Below, one piece after another: positions 35,445 to 46,977 of a stretch of DNA of 64,000 nucleotides. Location of the stretch: the NCBI RefSeq assembly GCF_009727055.1, contig NC_052357.1:17725466-17789465 (forward strand), given 5' to 3'. Origin of the DNA: Benincasa hispida (Eukaryota; Streptophyta; Magnoliopsida; Cucurbitales; Cucurbitaceae). Within the stretch, counting starts at the first letter, position 1, and each line of letters starts with the position of its first letter. The notes below the pieces were generated by a model. That model saw nothing but the letters and a program-made list of their open reading frames with translations, was not told where the DNA came from and ran no database searches. Made by a program: the position numbers and the translations under genes.

Positions 35445-36066
35445 TCTAACTATGTAGAGCATCGGTATCAAATATGGATACGTCTAGATGATTTGAAATA
35501 TCTGATTTTTTTTCAGATACGCATATCGATACATGAAAATGATACGTGAATCAATTTTTTTCTCAAATTTAAGCCCAACCACTTAAAAAGCCCCACCCAC
35601 GATTTTAAAATCATAAAATATAACTTTTTTTATTTTTAAAATCACTTGAAAACACACTTTTAATTACTCAAAATTAATTTAGTTTTCAAGTTCACACTTT
35701 TAAATGCAATTTTCATATCCTCACAATTAGTCTTGAAGGATTATGTTTCACGGTGATTTTGAAAATGACAAAAGTGATTTCAATCGTTTTAAAATCACTT
35801 CCAAACATAAAAGTACACTTAAATTGAGCAATCCAAAACAAACTAAATTAAAAATGATAAAAACATTAAAAAAAATAAAAAGACCTCGAAATGTAATTAA
35901 ATTTTCATTCTTCCCTTCTCTCTCACTATTTAAATCATGATTCACATCTTTCATCCTCAACTTCATTCTTCGATTTTCATCTTCTACTTCTTTACGTGTC
36001 TTAGTTTTTTAGAAATTAATGTATCGTCGTATCCTATCGTATCCCTATTAGTGTCTATGTTTCTTA
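35445..36066. mobile_element. Possible small inverted-repeat element
   Basis: The left edge (CTATGTAGAGCATCGGTATC) and the reverse complement of the right edge (CTAAGAAACATAGACACTAA, then AGGGATACG) share a loose inverted match around GGATACG. The right edge coincides with where the gypsy LTR sequence begins, so this element may have cut that LTR. Weak evidence and no TSD. Confidence 0.25.
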
Positions 36067-38148
36067 GAAAACCATTTACAAAGAAAAAAATAATAATAAT
36101 TCAAAACTTTACAATTTTTTATCTGACATTAAACTCTTGTTTCAAAACATTGAAATGACTAAAAAAACATATACTGAGAATAAGCGATTTCTGTTGTCAC
36201 CATATGGCTCTGTCACAAATCCCATCTGTCACTCACTGATCTATTCATGTCATTGCCTGAAAAACAAAAAATAAAGGGTGAGTGTTATCAGTAAGTGACC
36301 CGCTACTGGGCCCTCTAGGTTACTTATTAGCTAGTTTATCTAAGCATCGATGTACATCGTCATATCAGTCGTTGTTATCTTGAATGAGTCACATATCAGT
36401 CGTAAACGTGATCCCAAAGGAACACGTATCAATCCTAGTGTGTGACCTAAAGGTCCACAAATCAGTCATAGACATTAACCTAAAGGAACATGAATCAGTC
36501 ATAGACATGAACCCGAAATAACATGACTCAGTCATAGACATGAACCTGAAGGAACATGAATCAGTCATAGAGATGAAACCGAATGAACATGAATCAGTCA
36601 TAGTGTGTAACTCAAAGGTCCACAAACCAATCATAGACATGAACTCGAAGGAACATGAATCAGTCATATGTGTACACATGCATAGATAAGAAAAGCTAAT
36701 AAGAACCCTATAACTTAGCATGCATCAGTTTCCATATAACTCCTGTGTTATATTTTACAGTCGTTTATCTTAGGAGTAAAATTTTTAGTATATCCTCATG
36801 GTCCAAAATAGTTCAATCTATTTGGTCAATGTCATTCATGCAGTTCAATTAGTCATAATTTATGTCCAAACAATCTAGAATAATCAGTCTTAACAGTCTC
36901 AAGAAATAGTCCAAGTAGTCTTTAAGTAAACAGTCCAAGTGGTTGGGACAACTGGTTCGACGGCGAACTAGTAGAAAGTCACTTACCTTAATATAAATGA
37001 AGTAATCAAACTCTGAGAAACTTCTTGGTATAAATCCCAAATTAATCTTCAATGTGAAAATTTCCTCATAATCGACCTTAAAATTATTGGACAACTTACT
37101 TTTGATTCAAAAATCCCTCCGAACCTTCAATTCAAATCCAAGACAATATGGGTAACATGAGTTTAGTCTAAGCTTAATGGGAACCCATAATCTTTTGAAG
37201 AAAAATTTAGAAACACTTACTAAAATCTCCAAAATCAATCTTTGATAACGTTGGACAACACGCTATGTTTATTAAAACGCCAATTTGATGCCCAAATACA
37301 TGAGGAATATAAGTTTAGGCCAAGATAGAACTCTAATTGACCTCCCTTTGGAGTGAAGTGAATAGTTTGGAATAAGGTGGATGATTGTATTTATAGAGAA
37401 AAAATAATCTTAATCCCAAACTTATTAATTCCATAACTTGAAGTAGTAGATAGATTAGATTTCCTCTTTAAATAAGACATTTTCTCTAATTTGGATGTCC
37501 ATATTTTAATTAATAAGAAAAATCCATAATCTAATTAATTGAGAATCCATATTCATTTTGAATTAGAAATTTCACAATCTAATTATTAGAAGTTCCATAA
37601 CTTAATAAATTTAAATTAAATCCAAACTTCTCTTATCAACTCAATTTAAATTAATTATCTTCTCTAATTTGGATCCAAACTCCAAAATTAAAGATGATAA
37701 AATTTAAAACCACACTTTTTTCTTCTTAAATTTCAAATTCCTTTTAATTTTCAAAATCCTAATTCTTTTTCTTTTCTTTGTTTTCAAATTTTTATCCAAA
37801 ATAATTCCAAAAATTATGAATCTCTCAACAAATTAATCTAAAATCAATTAACTTCTCTAATTAACTTAATTTTGACTCCAAACCAAAATTAAAGGGAACA
37901 TACAATCCAATTTTGAGATAAAATTCCATCATTCCAAATGTTAATCAATTTAAAAAATCATACTTTCTCCCAAGTAAATTAATACAATTTCCCCTTAAAT
38001 TGAATTAAAATTTCAATTCTTTACAAATATCTTTTTATATTAATTATCTTGCCTCTCAAATTAAATTTTTAGCCCCATTTATCAAAATAATACCCAAATA
38101 TTTCGAGATAATTTAATGAAAATTACCTGAAAAATCCGCGATGTTACA
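36067..38148 (-). repeat. 3' LTR of minus-strand gypsy element (far end truncated)
   Basis: Minus strand start TGTAACATCG at 38148. It matches the LTR at 41923-44079 over its length. About 140 bases at its far end, present at 41923-42060 in the other LTR, are missing. It contains the 33-bp minisatellite. Confidence 0.85.
36390..36680. repeat. 33-bp minisatellite in gypsy LTR
   Basis: About nine units of GAACATGAATCAGTCATAGA plus CATGAACCCGAAG, with variants. Because 33 is a multiple of three, it yields a false 110-codon minus-strand frame of an 11-residue repeat (MTDSCSFGFMS). The partner LTR has fewer units at 42370-42530. Confidence 0.9.
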
Positions 38149-38161
38149 TTCTTCCCTCCTT
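38149..38161 (-). other. Polypurine tract of gypsy element
   Basis: On the minus strand AAGGAGGGAAGAA directly precedes the TGTAACATC start of the LTR, as in plant gypsy elements, and follows a typical pol-end sequence (GAACTTTCAAGGACGAAAG). Confidence 0.8.
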
Positions 38162-41100
38162 ACGAAACTTTCGTCCTTGAAAGTTCAAGTCCTTAAAGGG
38201 ATCATGATACATTGTCCTTATCTCATTCTCGCATTTTTAAATTGCTTCTTCAGACTCATAATTATGCCAAAGAACATTTAACTCCACATTTCAGAAAATA
38301 TTCACCCTCTACCATGAATTGTATAACTTATTTGAGACAATTTCATGTTACTCTTTAATCTTAAAACAAACACATATCACCATTTATACCTTCCTATGCA
38401 CGAGTATGAAAATCCCACTTAAATGAGGCTCTTGAAGTCCCCATATACTATCGAGCATTTATCATTCAAAAATACATCACCATGACCTCATAATAGTTGT
38501 AACCATTGCCTGATGCCAGTTTCTAAGATAAAAACTGTCATGATTGCATACATCTATATCGAGAATGTCCACACTCCATACAGTGGGTCACTTCACTGTC
38601 CATGCAACAGAAAACATATCTCTCATGGCATCTCAAGTCCAAGATTCAGAATTTGGTTCGGTAACTAATTGCTCTGACAATCCCCTGTAACCTAGATACA
38701 CCATCATATTCAATCCGTAACGGTTGATACAAAGTCACATGAATCATCTTTTTTTTCCTAATAAACAAAACCAATGTGCTCCAAGGCAAAACATTAAGGC
38801 ACGTATGAAACATTGCTAAATGGTTCTTGTATCAGTGACTTAGGTTATTCCAACTCTACTAGAGTCCTTCTATGAGGAGCCTTAAGGATAGGAGTTGCTC
38901 TCAAGTCAAGTTCATCTCTAGTGCTAGGGGTCATTCTGGGAGATCAAATTTACTCAACCTTAATACTCATATAAATTTTTTCTTACTTAGAGCTAGATTA
39001 CTTTCACCTTCGAATCAATTTGATGGCTTCATTAATTCCTGTTTTAGATATTCATGTCCACGATCAAAACCTCTAAACCTTGCTAATACCTTTCAACGTC
39101 TTCCCCATCTTTAACGAAGCCTTACCCTTTCCATTTTCATAGTTTCTAGCAACTATTGCTACTAAACATCATTTCATAAAACTTTATTTCCTCCGACTCC
39201 ACTATAATCTGAAGAAGATTGCTAAGCACTCTTCCAACACACGATAATCTAGCTTAATCAAATTCTCATGCTAAAACTGAGTTCCATGACCAATAGCTTA
39301 GGCAGAATATTCATTCAACCAACAAATACTAAGATCCAAATTTCCAAATAATAACGAGATTGTTCATACCAACTCCAAAGGCTCGTAAACACATATTCAC
39401 TATCTCGGACACCAAACTGTTGGGATTGGTATCCTCATTCTCCCGGAGTCTCGTAGTTTGTAATTTGTACACATTGTTGTGAATAAAATAAGAGTTATTT
39501 TATTTGGCATTTACCCGTATCTAATAAACAAAGCTCCATAGTTATCATATGTAAACTTAAGCACATATATGAGATATACAAGTGGATCATGCCTTAAGTG
39601 ATAACCTAAATATGTATGTAGTATAAGGAGTAAGGAGGGATACCTGGTCCTGGTGACACTACGGATACGGCTCGCTTTGTAGAGGTTTGCAAATATTATG
39701 AACTACTACAAATGGTAAATCCTAACAATTCATGTGTAGACATGCGAGCGGGGGTGTCTTATACAAAGAGTTTATATAAGACCGGACCACGAATTGATTT
39801 GTCTCTATATATAACGTCGTTGATACTAGAGATTTACATCTCACCTAAACGACCATAGGTGACATAACCTCAATCCTGAGTGTTTTGGGAACTTCTGCCT
39901 TTGAGGGTGGTCCTTTGATTAGTATGGGTGAGAGTGGCCAAATTGTCAACTTAACATGCCAACCTTTTTAGGGACTTGCCTGGTCTGGGAGTTAGAAACT
40001 CAGTTATACAATGAAATTAACTCATTCCCCGAAACAAGGGCAAGTAGGTAGATTTCTTCCTTAAAGGTTGATTCTGGGTCTTGAACATAGTGGCTACATC
40101 TTCTCTTTGGAAGAGAGGACTCAGTCATAATAAGACTATGACTTATGTTCATTAGAGGGATCAGTGGTACTTAAGAAGTTAGATGTAATTATAGGGACAT
40201 AACGGTTATTAACCCAACTATACTTACGAGCGATCTATGAAGAGTTATCACACTGTTGATTGGTTGATATGGACACATAATATATCCGTGGTAAGGAGAG
40301 TTCAGCTGTCGATCTTTAGTGGAGTACCTGAAAGTTAACTAGTGAAGGATTAATGTAAATGATATTTACATTAAGTACCATGAAATAGAAAAAAAGCTAT
40401 GATTTATATGTTTCATGAGATGAAATATTAAAACTATAGGTTATAAATATAGTATGGTAAGTTGGTCATCATATATAGTTATAATAATATTAGTTATTGG
40501 ATAATTATCTCCTTTTCTCTAATAACCAATTGAGTGGGAGGATATTGGTGGTTTCATGATAATCGTGAGATAAAAAAAAAATGTTTTCCTAAATTTAGTA
40601 TGATTTGAGATATTCCATTATGGGAAAGAGTTCTCACGGAAAGGTTGTCAGGTGAATGAGATTTACTAAACGATAGCCGAAGAGAGACTATACGATCGTG
40701 GAGTGACACTACATGACAATTCACTCAGTTGGCCGATAGCTAAACAATCGTGGAGCTTTTACTAAACGATCGCATAGCATTTGTTAAACGATTGGGCATC
40801 ATCTATATGATAGACCTTGTCATCTCCCACTTGCTCAATCGTTTACACGATTGTCTTCCTCTAGTCTCTTTCTCTAACCAAGTCTATACAAAGCTCACAC
40901 TTCTAGATTATCACACCGAAAATACCAAGATAGCCATTGTGGTGGTATCGTACTCAACTCAACATAGTTTGAGATTTTTGGAGGTCGTACATTGAGTTCG
41001 CGGTGTTCGTGTGGTGGTTGCTGATTGATCGTGATCTTGGAGATTGCTGAGTTCGAGTATTCGTGAGTTGTTGTCTTGGTGATTTTACGAGCGTTCAAGA

Positions 41101-41907
41101 TTGAGGGTATTTGAAGATGAGTTTTCAAAGGTATGATAATTCTTCCCTTGATCTTTGTAAGCATGTTGTGATTTCATATTGTGCAAAACCTGTTAGTTTG
41201 CATTTATTGACTGTAATTTTTATAACATGAAGAACCAAATACCTTATTTTACTCGGTCCACCAACTTCGACACCATGAAAGTGATCATGGCCTATTTATT
41301 CTTCCAAAATTTCTCTTGAAACCTTCTGACTCTAATATCTAGTAATCTTTAATAAAACTAAAGTATCTTATTCACCTCTTTCTTATCTTACAAATCAACT
41401 TTAATCTCATACCTAAGAATGTGTACCTTGTAGTACCACCAATTTTATTCTTTTATTGAAAATCTCAATATTATTCCTCAGTGAGTTTTTAGTTCACCTA
41501 CTTTATTCTATGGCTTAACTAAATAGAACATTTTCTTTCTTTCTTATCATAAGTCTATAACACTTCATAGTTCTATCAAGTTTCAATATCTTTCAATCGA
41601 AATATATGTTCGTTTCTAACAGTCCTTCCCTGAATTAAACTACGCCAAATGACCTTATTATGATCCTTCTTTCTTTTTACAATACAAAAACAAAATAGCC
41701 ATCTCATGCTGACTTCTTTTAAGTCATTAAACTAGCAATGATAGTCATTCAGTACATAAAGCTTAGACATGAAGACTTTTAAACACATTTTCCATAAAAT
41801 ATTTAATGAAAGAACATACATGGCGAGGACGAAGGATCTATAGTTAGCCATAAAGGACACAAAACCAAGACTTACATCCTAAGTCAGTCAACATAACCTA
41901 AAATTTA
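38162..41907 (-). pseudogene. Reduced interior of gypsy element, interrupted by copia LTR
   Basis: Between PBS and polypurine tract only about 1.9 kb remains once the copia LTR is removed, too short for a full gag-pol. No protease, RT or integrase motif could be read in any frame. The element is therefore a deletion derivative or non-autonomous type. Small open frames in it are chance. Confidence 0.65.
39418..41235 (+). repeat. Solo copia LTR, family A, copy 3
   Basis: It starts TGTTGGGATTGGTATCC and parallels copy 1 for most of its length. About 200 bases present in copy 1 (near 1310-1530) are missing at about 40335. The last 50 or so bases of the family are absent or diverged, so the right end is approximate. 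CAAAC before and CAAAT at 41236 agree in four of five bases and may be the TSD. Confidence 0.75.
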
Positions 41908-41920
41908 GGCTTTGATACCA
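41908..41920 (-). other. tRNA-iMet primer binding site of gypsy element
   Basis: Minus strand TGGTATCAAAGCC, one base from the common plant iMet site. It lies two bases after the LTR end (CGTTATA then GT). Confidence 0.8.
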
Positions 41921-41922
41921 AC

Positions 41923-44079
41923 TATAACGATCCAACCTTTCAAGTACTCTAACAAGGGTCGTTACGACTAAATACATATTTACATTCAAAACATTTTGAC
42001 TGTTAAAACAAAAATGTATTAAAACAGGGATAACTATTTCAATTCATTTTATTAAATAAATATAAAATAAAAAAACATTTAATTGGGCCCCTAAAACCAT
42101 CTACAAAGAAAGAAAAAAAAATCAAAACTTTAAAATTTTTTGTTTCACATCAAACTTTTGTTTCATAACATACAAATGACTAAAAAAAAAACATAAACTG
42201 AGCAGAAGCGAATTCTGTTGTCCCCATATGGCTCTGTCATGGATCTCATCTATCACTCGTCAATCCATTCCTGTCATTGAAATACTCAATAAGTGACTCA
42301 CTATTGGACCCTTTAGGTTACTTGTTAGCTAGTTTATCTAGGCCTCGGTGTACACCATTATATCAATCATTATGATCGGAAGGAGTTACATATCAGTCAT
42401 ACACATGATCTCGAAGGAACACACTTTAGTCATAGTACGTAACCTAAAGGTCCACAAATCAGTCATACATGAACTCAAAGGAACATGAATCAGTCATAGA
42501 CATGAACCCAAAGGAACATGAATCAGTCAATGTATACACCTGCCCAGATAAGAAAAGCTAACGAGAACCCTATAACTTAACATGCATCGGTTTTCATAAA
42601 CTCCTCTGCAGTCATTTATCTTAAGGGTAAAATTTTTAGTATATCCTCAATCAATAATACATTCATCATGGTCCAAAATAGTCCAGACCAATCCAATCAG
42701 TTAATGCCATTAAATTATGCAGTTCAATCAGTCATAATTTATAGTCTAAACAGTCTAGAATAACCAGTCAAATCAATCTTAACCGTCTCAAGAAATAGTC
42801 GAAGTAGTCTTAAGTAAACAATCAAAGTGGTAGGGACGACTGGTTCGTCTTATAAATGAAGCAATCCAACTCTCTTCGCTTGGGAAACTTCTTGCATAAA
42901 TCCCAAATTAATCTTCAATATGAAAATTTCCTTAGAATCGATCTTAAATTTATTGGACAACTAGCTTTTGATTAAAAAATCCTTTTGAACCTTCAATTTA
43001 AATCTAAGACAATGTGGGTAACATGAGTTTAGTCCAAGCTTAATGGGAGCCCATAATCTTTTCAAGAAAAATTTAGAAACACTTACCAAAATCTCCAAAA
43101 TCAATCTTTAATAACGGCTATGTCTGTTAAACTCCAATTTGATACCCGAATACATGAGCAATATGAGTTTAGTCTAAGATAGAACTCCAAATGACCTACC
43201 TTTGAAGTGAAGTGAATGGTTTGAAATGGGATGGATGGTTGTATTTATAGAGGAAAAACAATACTAATCCTAAATCATTTGGGATTCCATACTTTCAAGT
43301 AGTAAATAGATTAGATTTCCTTTTGAATAAGACATTTTCTCAGGTCCATATTTTAATTAATTAGGAAAATCCATAATCTAATTAATTTGGGAATCCATAT
43401 TCTTTTTTTAATTATAAATTTCACAATCTAATTATTAGAAGTTCCATAATTGGACGAATTTAAATTGAATCCACCATATTCTTTTTTAATTATAAATTTC
43501 ACAATCTAATTATTAGAAGTTCCATAATTGGACGAATTTAAATTGAATCCAAACTTATGTTATCCACTCAATTTAAATTAATTATCTTCTCTAATTTGGA
43601 TCCAAACTCCAAAATTAAAGATGATAAAATTTAAAACCACAATTTTTTCTTCTTCTTAAATTTCAAATTTCTTTTAATTTTCAAAATCCCAATTCTTTTT
43701 CTTTTCTTTGTTTTCAAATCTTTGTCCAAAATAAATCCAAAAATTATGAATCTCTCATCAAATTAATCTCAAATCAATTAACTTTTCCAATTAACTTAAT
43801 TTGGGCTCCAAACCAAAATTAAAGGGAACATACAATCCAATTTTGAGATAAAATTCCATCATTCCAAATGTTAATCAATTTAAAAAATCACACTTTTTCC
43901 CAAGTAAATTAATCCATTTCCCCCTTAAATTGAATTAAAATTCCAGTTTTTTACAAATATCTTTTTTATATTAATTACTTGCCTCCTAAATTAAATTTTT
44001 AACATCAATTTATCAAAATAACGTCAAAATATTTCAAGATAATTTAATGAAAATTACCTGAAAAATTCTGGATGTTACA
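41923..44079 (-). repeat. 5' LTR of minus-strand gypsy element (2157 bp)
   Basis: Minus strand from TGTAACATCC at 44079 to the base before the PBS. It matches the LTR at 36067-38148. Differences include fewer minisatellite units and an extra 79-bp tandem copy near 43474. The number of differences seen by eye suggests an old insertion. Confidence 0.85.
43395..43552. repeat. 79-bp tandem duplication in the 5' gypsy LTR
   Basis: CCATATTCTTTTTTTAATTA starts at 43395 and, one T shorter, at 43474. The other LTR has one copy. Confidence 0.9.
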
Positions 44080-44084
44080 TTAAC

Positions 44085-46900
44085 CGACATCCACATGTAT
44101 TTGTTTTCAAATATTATACAATCTCTCCAAATCTTCGAGTTCTTGCTTCTTTTCAATTTTTCTCTCGTGATCTTTCACAGATCTCCCACAAATATTGTGC
44201 AATCTTGCAAATTTTACACCCAATTTATGTTTTTTTTGCCGATTATGTAAATAGATTCACCAATTACCTTTTCAATTTTTTTCCTAATATTTGACAATGT
44301 GATTATTTAATTTTTGAAAGATTTGAGACGTACGAGTAAGATTTAGGAAAATTATGTGAATCTGGATCCTCATAAAAAAAGTTCAAACGAATTGATACTT
44401 TGAATATAAGAAAATGTAACTTTTTATATAAATTTTGATGGTTGAACTCGGCCGAGATAAAAAACTATTTCAACGAGTTTTCAAAGAGAGTGCTAGTTTT
44501 GAAAGATTAAAATCTCCAGATGCTATTTATGATAATTTTTGTATTTGTTAATACTTGGCAGTTTTGACCCATGTTTGTTGAAAGTTTTCAATTTCATCCA
44601 ACTAATTACATTTCTAACTCATGTAAATTACAAATACTCATTATACTTTTAACTTGTGTAAATATTTGTAATTTTAACTATAGACTTTTAAAGTGTTATC
44701 ATTTTAAATTCAGAAATTGATAAAATTTTAGAGATTACAACTATCCTATGTATTGTTTATTTAATTTAGTTCCTATCAAATATTTGAACTAGAATATTAA
44801 CTTTCCACTATATTTTTCCATGACCTATTTTAAAAAAGAAGGTCAATAAAAATGTTTCGTCAACCTCGCATAATTCTTAAAGCCATCTTGGATAGATTTT
44901 AATTTTTTTTTTTTTTTTTTATTAGTATAATTCAATTATATTAATTTAATTATTTTATTAGGGTGCCAAATATTGGTCTATTAATGCCTTTTATTTTCAC
45001 ATGTATTTGTTTTTTTTCCCTTAATTTCAATATCGATTTTCACATTACTTTAGAAAAAAAAAATCTTAAATTCTAATCAATTTTTTTTTTAAAAAAAACA
45101 AAGTTTTAAAAACTATTTTTTCGTTTTCAAAACTTAACTTGATTTATCGATAAAAAACGAAAATATAACCTAACATAAAAACTTATATGCTGAAGTAGGA
45201 TTTATAAGTTTAAATTTTAATTTTTTGATTTTTTTTTTTGTTAATTATATGTTATAAAAATTAATTGCATTTCTTTTTTTATTTAATATAATATATATTT
45301 GTTGTATTTTTGTTACTTTTATTAAGGGATACTGTAAAGTTTTGTTTAATATCCTTATTTTTTTTTATTTTATTATTTATAACTGTATATTAATTAAGAC
45401 AAAAAAAAAAATATCTCAAATAAAAATATATAAAATATAATATACGAACAACTATATTATTCATATAAAATAAAAAATATACAAAATATAATATACGAAT
45501 AACTATATTATATCAATATATATTTAGGCCTGGCAAATTATATACTCGTTGAATCAAGATGCTTAATATGTTTGTTATCAAACTCATATGTTTCGAGAAA
45601 GTCACAATATTATGTGTGAAAGTGTTGACAACCACCTAAAATAACTTTTGAAAAAAAATGAATTTATGAAATAAGTTAGTTCAAGAAAAACACTTGAAAT
45701 CAATTTCCATATAAGTGCTCTTTGAGTGTTTAATATTAAATCTCTCTTTAATTTGTATAATAACAAAATAACCAAAATACCATCACTAATTCCCTACTTC
45801 ATTTCCACGGAGTTGTCGTAAGCCGTGACCAATTCCGCATGATCAAACCCTGCACTATCACCTCCAATGGCCAACTCTTATAACCCCTTGACAACAAATT
45901 CCAATAATGACCACTTCCAGCCACTAACTCTAGCGATCAACTTTGTCGACTGATTGCATCAATTATCTCCAACAAGCAGCTCCTAAATACTAGCTCTAGT
46001 GATATGTTAAATCAATCATAAGCGGGCGGAAAAAAAACTTGGCCAGTTAAAGTGTTTTTAAATGATTGTTCATGGTGGTTAATAGCTATTCTTTGAAGTA
46101 ATTGAACATTAATAGAAACACTTTTAGTATATGGGAAATGAACAAACTTATATATAAAAAAACTTTTGCACATGAGTGTTTTTTTTATTTTAAGCAATTT
46201 CTATCCAAAATGTTTACACGAAAACAAGTTTTTTGAAACACAATAGTTTCCCTAGTCAATCCAAATAGAACATAGACATATGTCTAATTACTTAAGTTCC
46301 ATAAAGGTCTAAAAAATAGTTGAATAGATGTTAAACTTGACATGCCATTATAAATGTAAAAGAAAAGGTCAATTCTGATAAATTACACGCAACTTTTTGC
46401 TGGAACACAAACAATTGCATATGGACAACAATAACCAATAAACTTCACCTAGTCGAACATATTGCGAGACTATAGACGAGTGCATATTTCCTTGGAGTTG
46501 GAACAAGTTTGAATTTTCTTATCATATTAGTTCTTAAACTTCGATTTTTGTTTCATTTTATTTAACATGTTTAGAAAAGGTATTCATTCTCTAAATAAAA
46601 TTTTGTGAACTTTGTTCCTTTATAATTCAATCCTTTCGATCTAACATAAAACACGACATCAGACATGTCTCAAGATGTAAAAATAAATCAGACTCAGACA
46701 CAGCATCGAGACAAAAATAATATTTAAACCTAATTTCAAAATTTCGAAAATAATATTTAAACCTAATTTCAAAATTTGTTTCTATTTCTATTCATTTTAT
46801 GTTCATCTTCTTGTAAAACTACAGAAGAAAACAACTCCCTGGATGTATTTCCATATCTATACCACTTCCCAAGAGGCCGTGCTATCCATCTCCTTTACCA
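44085..46900. other. Intergenic, very AT-rich, no gene seen
   Basis: Long A and T runs and old repeats. Two small tandem duplications: period about 52 at 45423-45512 (ATATAATATACGAACAACTA) and period 33 at 46714-46778 (AATAATATTTAAACCTAATT). No coding or RNA gene was recognised. Confidence 0.55.
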
Positions 46901-46977
46901 AAAAATGGACAACAATGGGTTTTAACACATACCCAATCCAAAATCCCAAGGGTTTTATTTAGTATAGCCACCGCAAA

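Noticed and set aside
36389..36721. 110-codon minus-strand frame with an 11-residue repeat (MTDSCSFGFMS)
   Set aside because: It is the translation of a 33-bp minisatellite in a gypsy LTR. The period is a multiple of three, so stops are avoided by chance, and the partner LTR has no matching frame.
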